Shown: piece by piece, positions 1 through 6,856 of the stretch
Numbering within the stretch: position 1 is the stretch's first letter
Layout of the letters: the number at the start of each line of letters is the position of its first letter
Origin: an archaeon
GTDB taxonomy: Archaea; Asgardarchaeota; Hermodarchaeia; Hermodarchaeales; Hermodarchaeaceae
Assembly: GCA_016550395.1 (NCBI GenBank)
Contig: JABXGY010000058.1
Coordinates: forward strand, 1 to 11,250
DNA: 11,250 nt
Direction of reading: 5' to 3'
The notes under the pieces: model-generated
Database searches by the model: none
Told to the model about the DNA's origin: nothing
The model's input: the letters and a program-made list of their open reading frames with translations, nothing else
Made by a program: the position numbers and the translations under genes

Positions 1-2
1 AA

Positions 3-74
3 ATTACCACTGAGGAAGAGAAGAAACGCAAAAACCGAATCTTTGAGTCATATCTTAGGGAGAAAATACTCTAA
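3..74 (+). CDS. C-terminal tail of an unknown protein (partial, 5' end outside window)
   Basis: Reading from base 3 gives 23 codons before a TAA at 72-74. The peptide is rich in Glu, Lys and Arg (it begins ITTEEEKKRKNR and ends SYLREKIL), typical of an amphipathic C-terminal helix. The other two plus frames give a quick stop or an unlikely Arg/Ser-rich peptide. No family can be named from so short a piece. The T-rich stretch at 129-134 and the inverted repeat at 202-241 lie downstream and could end its transcript. It may also be chance. Confidence 0.4.
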   Translation: MTTEEEKKRKNRIFESYLREKIL

Positions 75-201
75 TTCTCATAAAGGCCAAAGCCTTACGA
101 GTAGACAGGTCATTTGCTAATAAATTCCTTTTTTCCAATTCTCGGATGCAGATCGACAAATTAAATCCGGTGCACAGGAATCAAGATCACAGTAAAGACT
201 T

Positions 202-241
202 AGGAGGGAGCAATCCCTGGCGTTAAGGCTCTCTCCCTCCT
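202..241. repeat. 9-bp perfect inverted repeat followed by a pyrimidine tract
   Basis: AGGAGGGAG at 202-210 is exactly complementary to CTCCCTCCT at 233-241, with a 22-nt loop. A pyrimidine-rich run including TTTTT follows at 242-254. On the plus strand this resembles a stem with a U-rich tail, so it may terminate the upstream gene. The left arm is also a perfect Shine-Dalgarno-like sequence, but no good start codon follows. The rest of the 75-327 spacer shows no convincing gene on either strand and no tRNA-like fold. Confidence 0.5.
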
Positions 242-327
242 CTTCCTCTTTTTCAACAAATCATTTTTGAGTAATGTCTTAGTAATCAAACCGTTGAAAT
301 CCTCACTAAAAGGAGAAGAGAGGAAAT

Positions 328-756
328 ATGCCAGCGTCTAGTTCTAATATTGAAATAAAAAAACTGCGTGAAATTCTACGCACATTTCATGAAGCTCAAG
401 AAACCGCAAACGAAAAACTGTTTCTCCAAGTATGGCATCCTGAAGCGCGTCGCTTTAGCTTTGGCTCTAATAACGAACTGTACATCTTCTCTACTGAAGA
501 CATACTCATAAACCAGTTCCAAGGCATTAAACATGCAAAACAAGAAAATCCCGAATATTCAATTAGCTTCTTTACAAAACGGATAAGAAACATTGACGTG
601 GATCCAGACCACCTAATCGCCTCAGCTACAGTAGAATGGCAAATGGTAAGCATGGGTCGTGCCGTGGGTGTCCACTACACCTACTATCACTTTGTAAAAC
701 ACAATGGTAATTGGGTCATCGTTAACGTTACTGATCGCGGGAAATCAATTCAATAA
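328..756 (+). CDS. NTF2-like / SnoaL-type small protein (putative lumazine-binding-like family)
   Basis: A 142-residue protein with the look of a single cone-shaped NTF2-like domain. It has an N-terminal helix pair with 'FHEAQETANEKLFLQVWHPEAR', where an Asp/Glu-rich helix leads into the typical 'W/FHPxA' turn. This is followed by beta strands and the closing 'VHYTYYHFVKHNGNWVIVN' hairpin, in which 'GxWxIVN' is characteristic of this superfamily. Length fits a one-domain member. Such proteins are small-molecule binding folds or minor enzymes, and the substrate cannot be told here. The ATG at 328 is preceded by purine-rich SD sequence (AGGAG, GAGAGGAA). It converges on the minus-strand gene ending at 782, with 25 nt between the stops. 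The exact subfamily is inferred from pattern only. Confidence 0.75.
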   Translation: MPASSSNIEIKKLREILRTFHEAQETANEKLFLQVWHPEARRFSFGSNNELYIFSTEDILINQFQGIKHAKQENPEYSISFFTKRIRNIDVDPDHLIASATVEWQMVSMGRAVGVHYTYYHFVKHNGNWVIVNVTDRGKSIQ

Positions 757-781
757 TCAGATGAAGCGAAAGTCAGGTTCT

Positions 782-1264
782 TCAATCGTTAATTTCGGGA
801 AGATCCTTTACAATTCTGACACCCTGATCCGTTAACATAAATTCTTCCTTATCAATTCTGTAGGATTGAGTAAAATATGAGTAGTTCGCGGTGGCTTTTT
901 GGAGTGCTTGGGCTACATTAGCAACTTTGTAAGCTGAGAATCGGAGTTGGTTCTCGATAAAATCCGCTGTTAGACTCTTTTTCTCACTCATATATTGTTG
1001 CTGATAATATGCTACACAACATACGATTTCGATATCAGTTCGGGGACGCTTCGCTAACAGAAACTCATTCAATGTTAAAGGACGGATTATGGTCGGAACC
1101 GGGGCAGGAATTTCAAACACTTTACAAGCTAGTCGTCGCAATCGAACCAAACAAATTCCGTGTGCACAAAAATGTTTACCGGCATGCTGTACGTGGCGTA
1201 ATTCTTCAAGCCGTTCAATTGGCCTTGAACAAATTGCACAAAGGCTCGGTTTGCCACGTACCAT
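782..1264 (-). CDS. Zinc-finger plus winged-helix-like protein, unknown function
   Basis: A 160-residue protein. The N-terminal 40 residues form a Cys/His cluster: C9-x2-C12, H24, H27, H31, C33, H35 and C38. This suggests a treble-clef-like zinc site. Residues about 75-160 look like a winged helix: a helix around 'IEIVCCVAYYQQQY', a 'SLTADFIENQLRFSAYKVANVAQALQKA' helix-turn-helix stretch, then a 'YRIDKEEFMLTDQGVRIV' wing of the kind seen where small archaeal HTH proteins end. DNA binding is an inference. The ATG at 1264 has a good SD (GGGGAGAAGTGA) just upstream. It lies 50 nt downstream of the 1315-1581 gene on the same strand, so the two are probably co-transcribed. No close named family is recognised. 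Confidence 0.6.
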   Translation of the reverse strand: MVRGKPSLCAICSRPIERLEELRHVQHAGKHFCAHGICLVRLRRLACKVFEIPAPVPTIIRPLTLNEFLLAKRPRTDIEIVCCVAYYQQQYMSEKKSLTADFIENQLRFSAYKVANVAQALQKATANYSYFTQSYRIDKEEFMLTDQGVRIVKDLPEIND

Positions 1265-1314
1265 TCACTTCTCCCCTGTGTTCAGAGAATAGGAAGTTAT
1301 GGTAAAGGGAAAAG

Positions 1315-1581
1315 TTATTCCTCCCCTTCTTCCATGATGACACTTTTTTCCCAAATACGACCTAGAATGACTAATCCAAGTACTAATTCAGAGTTCTGAA
1401 GTTTTTGAGCCATGAATTCAATGCTTTTTGAAACGGTATCAAATTCCTGGGATCCCCAAGCCTCTTCAGCGACTGCATAGATCTCATCAAATTGTTCTTC
1501 TTTGAGATTCAATGCAACAGTAATGTTTTCGCTTTCATGATCCCCAACAATTAATTTTCCAAGTTCGTAGGTGTTAGCCAA
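1315..1581 (-). CDS. Small acidic hypothetical protein (88 aa), TTG start
   Basis: I do not recognise this 88-residue protein. It is soluble and acidic. It has a short beta-like N-terminus ('ELGKLIVGDHESENITVALN'), then helices ('EEQFDEIYAVAEEAW', 'SKSIEFMAQKLQ') and a hydrophobic last helix ('LVLGLVILGRIWEKS') before an EEGEE tail. The start is a TTG at 1581: an in-frame TGA lies three codons upstream, no ATG occurs until mid-protein, and an AGGTGA Shine-Dalgarno lies about 7 nt before the TTG. It precedes the zinc-finger/winged-helix gene on the same strand and probably shares its transcript. The protein may be a partner of that gene, but only by position. Confidence 0.6.
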   Translation of the reverse strand: MANTYELGKLIVGDHESENITVALNLKEEQFDEIYAVAEEAWGSQEFDTVSKSIEFMAQKLQNSELVLGLVILGRIWEKSVIMEEGEE

Positions 1582-1846
1582 CCTAGTTCACCTATTGAAT
1601 CGTCAATCGATACTATCTTATTAAGATGCTGCTCTTGCACTTCGAGCTTACTAGAAATTTATGAAGTCATTTGAAAAAATCCATGAAAACACTAAATCCA
1701 ATACCATTCTGAAATTGGGAGGCAAAACCTTTGAAGGGCGAAAACCTGTATTCTAATGAAGTTTTCAATAAAGTATCCAATGACTCAAACAGTACTAGGT
1801 GGTACCCAAACTCTGCTAATTCCTTGGTAAACCGAGATGATCTGCA
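1582..1846. other. Divergent intergenic region with an uncertain 31-codon plus-strand ORF
   Basis: This 265-nt spacer separates the minus-strand 88-aa gene from the radical SAM gene and must hold promoters for both. AT-rich elements usable as TATA boxes occur near 1616-1625 (minus) and 1655-1663 (plus), but neither is strong. The plus strand carries ATG 1661 to TAA 1754-1756, 31 codons with protein-like composition (MKSFEKIHEN...GGKTFEGRKPVF). It has no Shine-Dalgarno, so it may be a relic or chance. Confidence 0.35.
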
Positions 1847-2875
1847 ATGCATGAAGCCATGTTGTATACACCACTTGAAGATGGAAGAGTTAACTGCAAC
1901 TTATGTGCACGCCACTGTGCAATATCGGATGGCAAGCTAGGTTATTGCCGAGTGAGAAAAAACGAGAAGGGTACCCTTTACTCCCTCGTCTACGGTAAGG
2001 CATGTTCTGCGAATCCTGATCCCATCGAAAAGAAGCCCCTATGGCATTTTCATCCTGGTTCACTAGTGATGTCGATTGCCACAATTGGATGTAACTTTCG
2101 ATGTCAATTTTGTCAGAACTGGCAAATCAGTCATGAAAGAGAAATCTTTGGTCGTGACCTCTCACCAGACAAAATCGTAGACCTTGCACTCAAGTCAGGC
2201 TGTTCAGGCGTCTCTTATACGTATACAGAGCCCACCATCTTTTTCGAATATGCGTATGATACTGCAAAAATCGCCCAACAGAAAGGGTTGTTCAATACAT
2301 TTGTCACCAATGGTTATCTCACACCCGAAGCCATCGAAACAATAGCACCATACCTTGACGCTGCAACCGTTGATTTCAAGGGTAATGCTAATCCCAACTT
2401 CTATGAAAGATATTGCCATGTCCCTTCCGTAGATCCAATCTTCTCTGCTCTTAAAGCTATGAAAAACGTGGGAATACATATCGAAATCACGAATCTTGTG
2501 GTTACCGATGTCGGTGATGACGTTAAAGATGCTGAAAAACTTGCTAAATGGATTGTAGAAGAACTTGGAGAGGAAACTCCCCTACATCTCCTCCGTTTCT
2601 ATCCCCACCATAAAATGAGTAATCTTCCTCCCACACCCATTAAAGCGCTTGAAGCCGCAGCTAACGCTTCAATTCAAGCAGGATTGAAATACGTCTACTT
2701 AGGTAACGTTCCAGGGCATCAGGGTGCAAATACGATTTGTGCCAACTGTGGAGCCGTCCTAATTGAACGATTGGGAGTCCATACCACTTCAGTGCGATTA
2801 ACACGACAAGGTCGCTGCCCTGCATGCAATTTACCCATTCCTATCATTCTACCAGACGACCTATCTTCAATCTAA
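1847..2875 (+). CDS. amrS: AmmeMemoRadiSam-type radical SAM enzyme
   Basis: A 342-residue member of the pyruvate-formate-lyase-activase-like radical SAM group (COG1180), closest in layout to the AmmeMemoRadiSam-system enzyme. The CX3CX2C cluster that binds the SAM-reactive [4Fe-4S] centre is C82-NFR-C86-QF-C89, followed by QNW. The 'YTYTEPTIFFEYAYD' stretch and 'YLDAATVDFKG' are family hallmarks. The N-terminal Cys set (C17, C20, C24, C34) and C-terminal pairs (C298-AN-C301, C324-PA-C327) suggest further metal sites, the last a zinc ribbon. Substrate is unknown in general: the family is defined by co-occurrence with AMMECR1 and Memo proteins, neither of which is encoded here. ATG 1847 follows GAGATGAT (1834-1841), one mismatch from a full SD, and an in-frame stop at 1838-1840 limits upstream extension. 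Confidence 0.88.
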   Translation: MHEAMLYTPLEDGRVNCNLCARHCAISDGKLGYCRVRKNEKGTLYSLVYGKACSANPDPIEKKPLWHFHPGSLVMSIATIGCNFRCQFCQNWQISHEREIFGRDLSPDKIVDLALKSGCSGVSYTYTEPTIFFEYAYDTAKIAQQKGLFNTFVTNGYLTPEAIETIAPYLDAATVDFKGNANPNFYERYCHVPSVDPIFSALKAMKNVGIHIEITNLVVTDVGDDVKDAEKLAKWIVEELGEETPLHLLRFYPHHKMSNLPPTPIKALEAAANASIQAGLKYVYLGNVPGHQGANTICANCGAVLIERLGVHTTSVRLTRQGRCPACNLPIPIILPDDLSSI

Positions 2876-2980
2876 TCACTTAGTCTGTAACTCTGCGAAG
2901 AGCACTAGAAATCAGACTGTTAATTTTATCTAACGTCATCTTTAAGTGGTTAATAACGCTGAATTCAAATAAGGAGGGTG

Positions 2981-3847
2981 ATGACCGTTCGCCTCATTGC
3001 ATCCCAGGAAGCGGAAATTGCCAATTACCAAGACCAATTTCTAGGACTCAAAACTATCTTTGAGGAAACGCAATATCCCTATTGGATTCTTGTCGATGAT
3101 CAAACCGTTATGGGGCTAATTGTCGTGTCCAAAGAACCTCGTGAATTTCTCCAACCCGCGAGTACAACCTTTGTCCAAATATACCTCTTCCGTCATCAAC
3201 CTAACGCGGTTAAACAACTTCTCTCTCAAGCACTAAACATCGCCGCCGAACACCAAGCTGCTTATACCTGTTGCAAAGTTAGTGCTGACCAACATGAGAC
3301 AGTGCAATTACTAGAACAAGCAGAGCTAACCTTGTACGATGAAACCGTTAAAATGGGGGTTCCCTTAGACAACGTCGTTCCACCAGAGACAACGTTGACA
3401 TTCAATCGCACTTCTCCAGAGGAAACAGCTCTAGTGCTTGAAAACCTAGCATCTTCGTTAGCAGATACCCCAGGGCGGCTCCTAAAAAGCGTCATCCATA
3501 ATATACAGAGTCTTCCCTCTAACCAGTTAGATACTACCTTATCTCAAATGGAAGTAATTTTAGTCAAAGACACCACAAAACCGGTTGGAATACTTAGTCT
3601 AGAAGGACCTACCATTAGCATGCTTGGTGTTCAACCCGAAGTTCGTGGGAAAGGATATGGTCAAGTAATCACCCAATGGGCAAAGAATCATCTCTCCCAG
3701 CAAGGATATTTTCGTGCCTGGCTCCGTGTGTCCACAGCAAACGCCAAAGCAATTCATATCTTTGAAAAATTCGGATTCAAAGTCACCGAGCATTTACGGT
3801 ATTATCTTAAAACGAATCCGAATATCTGGCAGGAGAATCCCCCATAA
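2981..3847 (+). CDS. Two-domain GNAT-family N-acetyltransferase
   Basis: A 288-residue protein from ATG 2981. The C-terminal half is a clear GNAT domain. The acetyl-CoA pyrophosphate loop is R222-GK-G225-Y-G227 (RxxGxG), followed by the 'VITQWAKNHL' helix. 'LRVSTANAKAIHIFEKFGF' (about 248-266) is the typical N-x-x-A-x-x-x-(F/Y)-x-K-x-G-F closing motif. The N-terminal half (about 1-135) has GNAT-like strand/helix order but no acetyl-CoA loop, so it is probably a degenerate second domain or a substrate-recognition half. Acceptor is unknown. A GTG at 2978 is also in frame, but it abuts the AAGGAGGG Shine-Dalgarno (2971-2978), so the ATG is preferred although its spacing is short too. It follows the radical SAM gene after 100 nt containing a possible TATA (TAATTTTATC, near 2920). 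Confidence 0.85.
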   Translation: MTVRLIASQEAEIANYQDQFLGLKTIFEETQYPYWILVDDQTVMGLIVVSKEPREFLQPASTTFVQIYLFRHQPNAVKQLLSQALNIAAEHQAAYTCCKVSADQHETVQLLEQAELTLYDETVKMGVPLDNVVPPETTLTFNRTSPEETALVLENLASSLADTPGRLLKSVIHNIQSLPSNQLDTTLSQMEVILVKDTTKPVGILSLEGPTISMLGVQPEVRGKGYGQVITQWAKNHLSQQGYFRAWLRVSTANAKAIHIFEKFGFKVTEHLRYYLKTNPNIWQENPP

Positions 3848-3854
3848 CTAGTTA
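3845..3854. repeat. Palindrome TAACTAGTTA holding the stop codons of two convergent genes
   Basis: This perfect 10-bp palindrome contains the TAA of the plus-strand GNAT gene (3845-3847) and, on the other strand, the TAA that ends the frameshifted minus-strand gene (3854-3852). Both convergent reading frames therefore end inside one symmetric element, which mildly supports the minus-strand gene being a former or real coding region. Confidence 0.55.
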
Positions 3855-4059
3855 CCAGCTCAAATTATCCGTCTTTCCGAATCCTCGACATAGCGCATTG
3901 CGAACCCGCTCTTCCACACTGTTCATAAGTAACTGTTGAGCTCCCTCACGTCCCTGATTTCCATATTCTTTAATCCCGATTGTGCAGCTCGTTAAATGCG
4001 ACTCGAATCACTTCCTGTAAATATGACTCGTTGTCATCATCGAAAAGGTGTTTTCACAT
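3852..4059 (-). pseudogene. Frameshifted small gene (about 67 aa) downstream of the reductase gene
   Basis: The gap contains protein-like sequence split over frames. One frame reads FDDDNESYLQEVIRVAFNEL, then HNRD and a TAA at 3972-3970. A second frame continues from a GGG run at 3975-3977 as IKEYGNQGREGAQQLL, then MNSVEERVRNALCRGFGKTD and NLSW, stopping at 3854-3852. Dropping one G joins them as HN-RIKEYGNQ. At the start, dropping one T from the TTTT run at 4043-4046 lets GTG 4057 read MKTPFDDDNESY. Without that, the ATG at 4059 is followed at once by TGA. The product would be a helical, charged protein of about 67 residues with one Cys. It begins about 23 nt after the thioredoxin reductase stop, like an operon member, but no SD is visible. 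I do not recognise the family. It may be a decayed gene or an intact gene damaged by sequence errors. Confidence 0.6.
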
Positions 4060-4080
4060 TAAAATTTGGAATTAAATGAG

Positions 4081-5094
4081 CTATTTCGATTGACTGCGGA
4101 GATCTTTCGGTGATACAGGACAATCGATGTAATCTGTATCAACACAGGTACAAACGTGTTCCCCGCCCACATATTTGTACGCTTCATAAACAGCTAATAC
4201 ACCTTCAGCTACACCCGTAATTGCCTGTTTGAATTCCGTATCGGTTACATCTCCTGCAGCGTAAACTCCATTGATATTGGTTTCAGTTTGACGGTTGATG
4301 ATAATCTCTCCCTTCGGGTTAGTCTTGACCCCTAGATTTTTTGCCAGATCAGATAGGGGAGAACTGCCGATTGCAATAAAAACACCTTTAACCAGAAGTT
4401 CGTTATTTCCCTGGTAAGGCTTATCCAAGAGAACCCTCTCGATATGCTCACTACCTTCGATGCTAGTCACGTTCGTTTTCGAAATCATACGAATCTTGTT
4501 ATTATTATTGACCCGCTCTAGGTTGACAGGTTCAGCTTTCAACCGTTCGCCTCGAATGATAATGTAGATTTCCTTAGCCCACTGCGAAAGTATCAACGCC
4601 TCTTTTGCTGCACTATCTCCTCCACCGATTACAGCTAGTGTTTTATCCTGAAACATGGGGCCATCACACAGACCACAAAACTGAACACCCTTCCCTTCAT
4701 ACTCAGCGGCACCTGGTACATCCAGCTTCCGATATTGGCTTCCTGTAGCAAAAAGGATTGTTTTTGTGGGGTACTGACCAAACGCAGTATGAGCAATGAA
4801 ACAATTATTCTGGCGGTCGACTCTGGTAACATTATCAAGGATAATCTCGGTGTCATATTCTCTTGCATGTGCCATGATTTTGTCCGCTAGCTCCTTCCCG
4901 GAGAGGGAGATAAAACCCGGATAATTTTCAATCCAATCGGTTGTGGCAATTACACCCCCAGGTGGGTATCCAATGAGGATGCTTTTGAGTTTCATTCGAC
5001 CAGCATACATGGCGGCGGCGAGTCCAGTAACGCCACCACCAATAATAACTATGTCATACATCTCTTGTGGGTCAGTCATTTTGTTCACAACCAC
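4081..5094 (-). CDS. Thioredoxin reductase-like FAD/NAD(P)H disulfide oxidoreductase with Cys-rich tail
   Basis: A 337-residue low-molecular-weight thioredoxin reductase-like flavoprotein. FAD binding is shown by 'IIGGGVTGLAAAMYAGR' (GxGxxG at 19-24) and the late 'GVYAAGD' motif. The redox pair is C140-GL-C143-D144 in the NADPH domain, where the common form is CATC or CAVC, and 'AVIGGGDSAAKEAL' is the second dinucleotide loop. The phosphate-binding stretch reads 'IIIRGERLKAEP' rather than the bacterial HRRxxxR, so NADPH preference is not assured. A C-terminal extension carries C315-T-C317 and C325. The start is GTG 5094, set by GAGG 6 nt upstream; an ATG at 5079 is an alternative. It lies 22 nt after the PDO gene on the same strand, so it very probably reduces that protein. 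Confidence 0.9.
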   Translation of the reverse strand: MVVNKMTDPQEMYDIVIIGGGVTGLAAAMYAGRMKLKSILIGYPPGGVIATTDWIENYPGFISLSGKELADKIMAHAREYDTEIILDNVTRVDRQNNCFIAHTAFGQYPTKTILFATGSQYRKLDVPGAAEYEGKGVQFCGLCDGPMFQDKTLAVIGGGDSAAKEALILSQWAKEIYIIIRGERLKAEPVNLERVNNNNKIRMISKTNVTSIEGSEHIERVLLDKPYQGNNELLVKGVFIAIGSSPLSDLAKNLGVKTNPKGEIIINRQTETNINGVYAAGDVTDTEFKQAITGVAEGVLAVYEAYKYVGGEHVCTCVDTDYIDCPVSPKDLRSQSK

Positions 5095-5116
5095 AAATTT
5101 CCTCTATCTTTTCCCC

Positions 5117-5794
5117 CTAGATGGTAGGTGAGATACCTGTGGGTGATCCTTGCGCCGCTTTTTGAATGAAATTAATAAATTCAGCAGGTGGGACAAGCCC
5201 CTCGAACTGCATTGTCTCATTAATCACGGCTTTTGGCGTACCGATTACATCATACTTGTTTGCTAAGTGAGGAAACTCCGCAATTTCTACGATACTTACA
5301 GAAATATTATCATTCGCCACAGCATATTGAAATGCCATCGCACCTAACACCGGGCAGACAGGGCAGGTGGGAATAACAAACACCTGAATGAGTACTGGTT
5401 TTGTAGCCGCTTTAGTCAGGGCTGCTTTAACAGGTTCAGGTAACTGGCTATCCTCACTAGAAACAAGTGTAATCCCCTCAATTAACGTCTGAAATTCATA
5501 CCCAGAAGGAATACCAAAGAATCGCAGCCCAAAATCCTTCTCACCCAAAATAGCTAAGGCTGGAATCTTATCAATACCCAGCTCATCGGCTGTATCTTTG
5601 TCCTTTACAAAATCATAGACTTCAAGGCTAATTTTATCGGAAAAAGTCGCTACTTCTTCGATCATCTGACGAGTTTGAGTACAAAATGGGCATTCCATTT
5701 CTTGCGTGAAAAACACTAACCGAACTGGCTTCTTCAAATCATCGTTAAATCGATTCACCACAGTTTCCTTCACGTCATCAGGAATCGTCGTCAT
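5117..5794 (-). CDS. pdo: Protein disulfide oxidoreductase (PDO), two thioredoxin-fold units
   Basis: A 225-residue cytosolic protein with two tandem thioredoxin folds, as in archaeal PDO/glutaredoxin-like proteins (family size about 220-230). Unit 1 has C35-PF-C38 after strand 'VRLVFFTQEM' and the cis-Pro loop 'IDKIPALAI' (P78). Unit 2 has C144-PV-C147 after 'VLIQVFVIPT' and cis-Pro 'IGTPKAV' (P187). Such proteins catalyse formation, reduction or isomerisation of protein disulfides and pass electrons from a thioredoxin reductase-like flavoprotein, encoded next in this operon. No signal peptide is present, so it acts in the cytoplasm. ATG 5794 has an AGGTGG Shine-Dalgarno about 5 nt upstream. 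Two inverted repeats lie in its leader (5807-5822 and 5825-5838). Confidence 0.92.
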   Translation of the reverse strand: MTTIPDDVKETVVNRFNDDLKKPVRLVFFTQEMECPFCTQTRQMIEEVATFSDKISLEVYDFVKDKDTADELGIDKIPALAILGEKDFGLRFFGIPSGYEFQTLIEGITLVSSEDSQLPEPVKAALTKAATKPVLIQVFVIPTCPVCPVLGAMAFQYAVANDNISVSIVEIAEFPHLANKYDVIGTPKAVINETMQFEGLVPPAEFINFIQKAAQGSPTGISPTI

Positions 5795-5806
5795 TCAAGC
5801 CACCTA

Positions 5807-5838
5807 AAGGAAAATATTCCTTCTTACCAAAAAAGGTA
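5807..5838 (-). promoter_or_regulatory. Two adjacent inverted repeats in the PDO leader
   Basis: AAGGAA-AATA-TTCCTT (5807-5822) is a perfect 6-bp inverted repeat. TACC-AAAAAA-GGTA (5825-5838) is a 4-bp one, 2 nt away. Both lie directly upstream of the PDO Shine-Dalgarno (about 5800-5805). They could be repressor sites or a short leader hairpin controlling the PDO-reductase operon. No regulator is identified. Further out, AATGAAA and TTTCATT (about 5868-5907) form another spaced inverted repeat. Confidence 0.35.
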
Positions 5839-5953
5839 GGGGTTTTCTAGGTGTGATAATTTGTTAATGAAATGTATACTCGGTAATCATTAGTGATATA
5901 CTTTCATTCGCATATGCTGAAGAATATCAAAACCTTCCGAGACATTGGGTATA

Positions 5954-6856
5954 TTACTTAGTTTCCTGCACAACGGGTCTGACTCCATATCGTCTTACAA
6001 AACTAACGAACTCGTGTGCAAGCCAATTATCGTCTTTGATTGACATGGTCTCTTGTTCGAGGTCTATCCAATCATTGTGTTTCCAATAGGACTCTGGTAT
6101 GTTAAACGAAACGAGTGTTTTATCTCTAATTTTTGGGGATTTAATGGATTTACAATAAATAAATTCGGTTTCTCCTTTAGCATCTCTTATAACAATGATT
6201 CCCGCCTTTTCACTCAGATTTACTTTCCTTCCTTTGAATTCGTTCATGTAGCCCATAAAATCTCTTAGTGTGTTTTTCGCGATTTCGTCCTTCTCTTCGA
6301 TGGTCTGTTGTTTTGGGTAACCTTCCATTTTGATCACTTTAGCTGGAACGCCTACCGCGAGGCTGTATGGGGGGATGTTTTTCGTTACGAGCGATCCTGC
6401 ACCAAGAGTGGCTCCTCTGCCAATAATGACATTGGGCAATACCATTACGTGCCAAGGTAACCACGCATCATCCTCTATCAGAATTTTGCCAAAACTCACA
6501 GGATAGCCCTGAAAGATATTTTGCCACGTACCATGGGTAAACAGCATACACCGACCCCCAATCCCCACATTGTTCCCAATTATAACTTCTCTAGTCGTGT
6601 TGATGTAAGATTCGTGGAGAATGACACAACGACTACCAACTTCAAAGTAGCTGTGTTGGCTTTGAAGCCCACCAATAATCACCCGTCTATCAATGATAGT
6701 ATCATCGCCAATCTTGATGCCATTATAGGCATTAATAACGACCCCTTCCTTGATCTGAACGTTGCTTCCAATCTCGAGTTTACCGGAGGTAAGAAGAATG
6801 CAATCTTCAACAACCGTACCTTTCCCAATCTTTTTTTCCTTGGCCTCAATACGCAT
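5954..6856 (-). CDS. Hexapeptide-repeat O-acetyltransferase with C-terminal extension
   Basis: A 300-residue protein. Residues about 9-180 are a left-handed parallel beta-helix with [I/V/L]-G-x4 repeats ('LEIGSNVQI', 'IKIGDDTII', 'VIIGNNVGIGGRCML', 'VIIGRGATLGAGSLV'), ending with the typical 'SLAVGVPAKVIK' cap. H108 in 'FTHGTW' is a candidate catalytic His as in WbbJ/maltose-acetyltransferase-like enzymes (COG0110), which use acetyl-CoA to acetylate sugars. Residues about 195-300 form an extra alpha/beta-looking domain I do not recognise, which makes the protein longer than the usual 180-220 residues. The start is ATG 6856 with GAGGG about 10 nt upstream. No ATG, GTG or TTG lies between it and the upstream in-frame TGA. 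It is divergent from the polysaccharide deacetylase gene, pointing to surface glycan work. Confidence 0.82.
   Translation of the reverse strand: MRIEAKEKKIGKGTVVEDCILLTSGKLEIGSNVQIKEGVVINAYNGIKIGDDTIIDRRVIIGGLQSQHSYFEVGSRCVILHESYINTTREVIIGNNVGIGGRCMLFTHGTWQNIFQGYPVSFGKILIEDDAWLPWHVMVLPNVIIGRGATLGAGSLVTKNIPPYSLAVGVPAKVIKMEGYPKQQTIEEKDEIAKNTLRDFMGYMNEFKGRKVNLSEKAGIIVIRDAKGETEFIYCKSIKSPKIRDKTLVSFNIPESYWKHNDWIDLEQETMSIKDDNWLAHEFVSFVRRYGVRPVVQETK

Noticed and set aside
146..226. 26-codon plus-strand frame (MQIDKLNPVH...) before the NTF2-like gene
   Set aside because: Weak composition and no SD. It runs into the left arm of the inverted repeat, so it is likely chance.
1009..1305. 98-codon plus-strand frame over the zinc-finger gene
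   Set aside because: It is opposite a gene with a good SD and clear Cys/His motif, and its own start lacks an SD.
1667..1852. 61-codon minus-strand frame opposite the radical SAM leader
   Set aside because: No SD, and no recognisable features. It is antisense to the spacer and is likely a shadow.
1731..1940. 69-codon plus-strand frame from TTG 1731 with GGGAGG 8 nt upstream
   Set aside because: It overlaps the conserved start of the radical SAM gene by 94 nt in another frame, and its second half is the shadow of that gene. The SD match may be chance.
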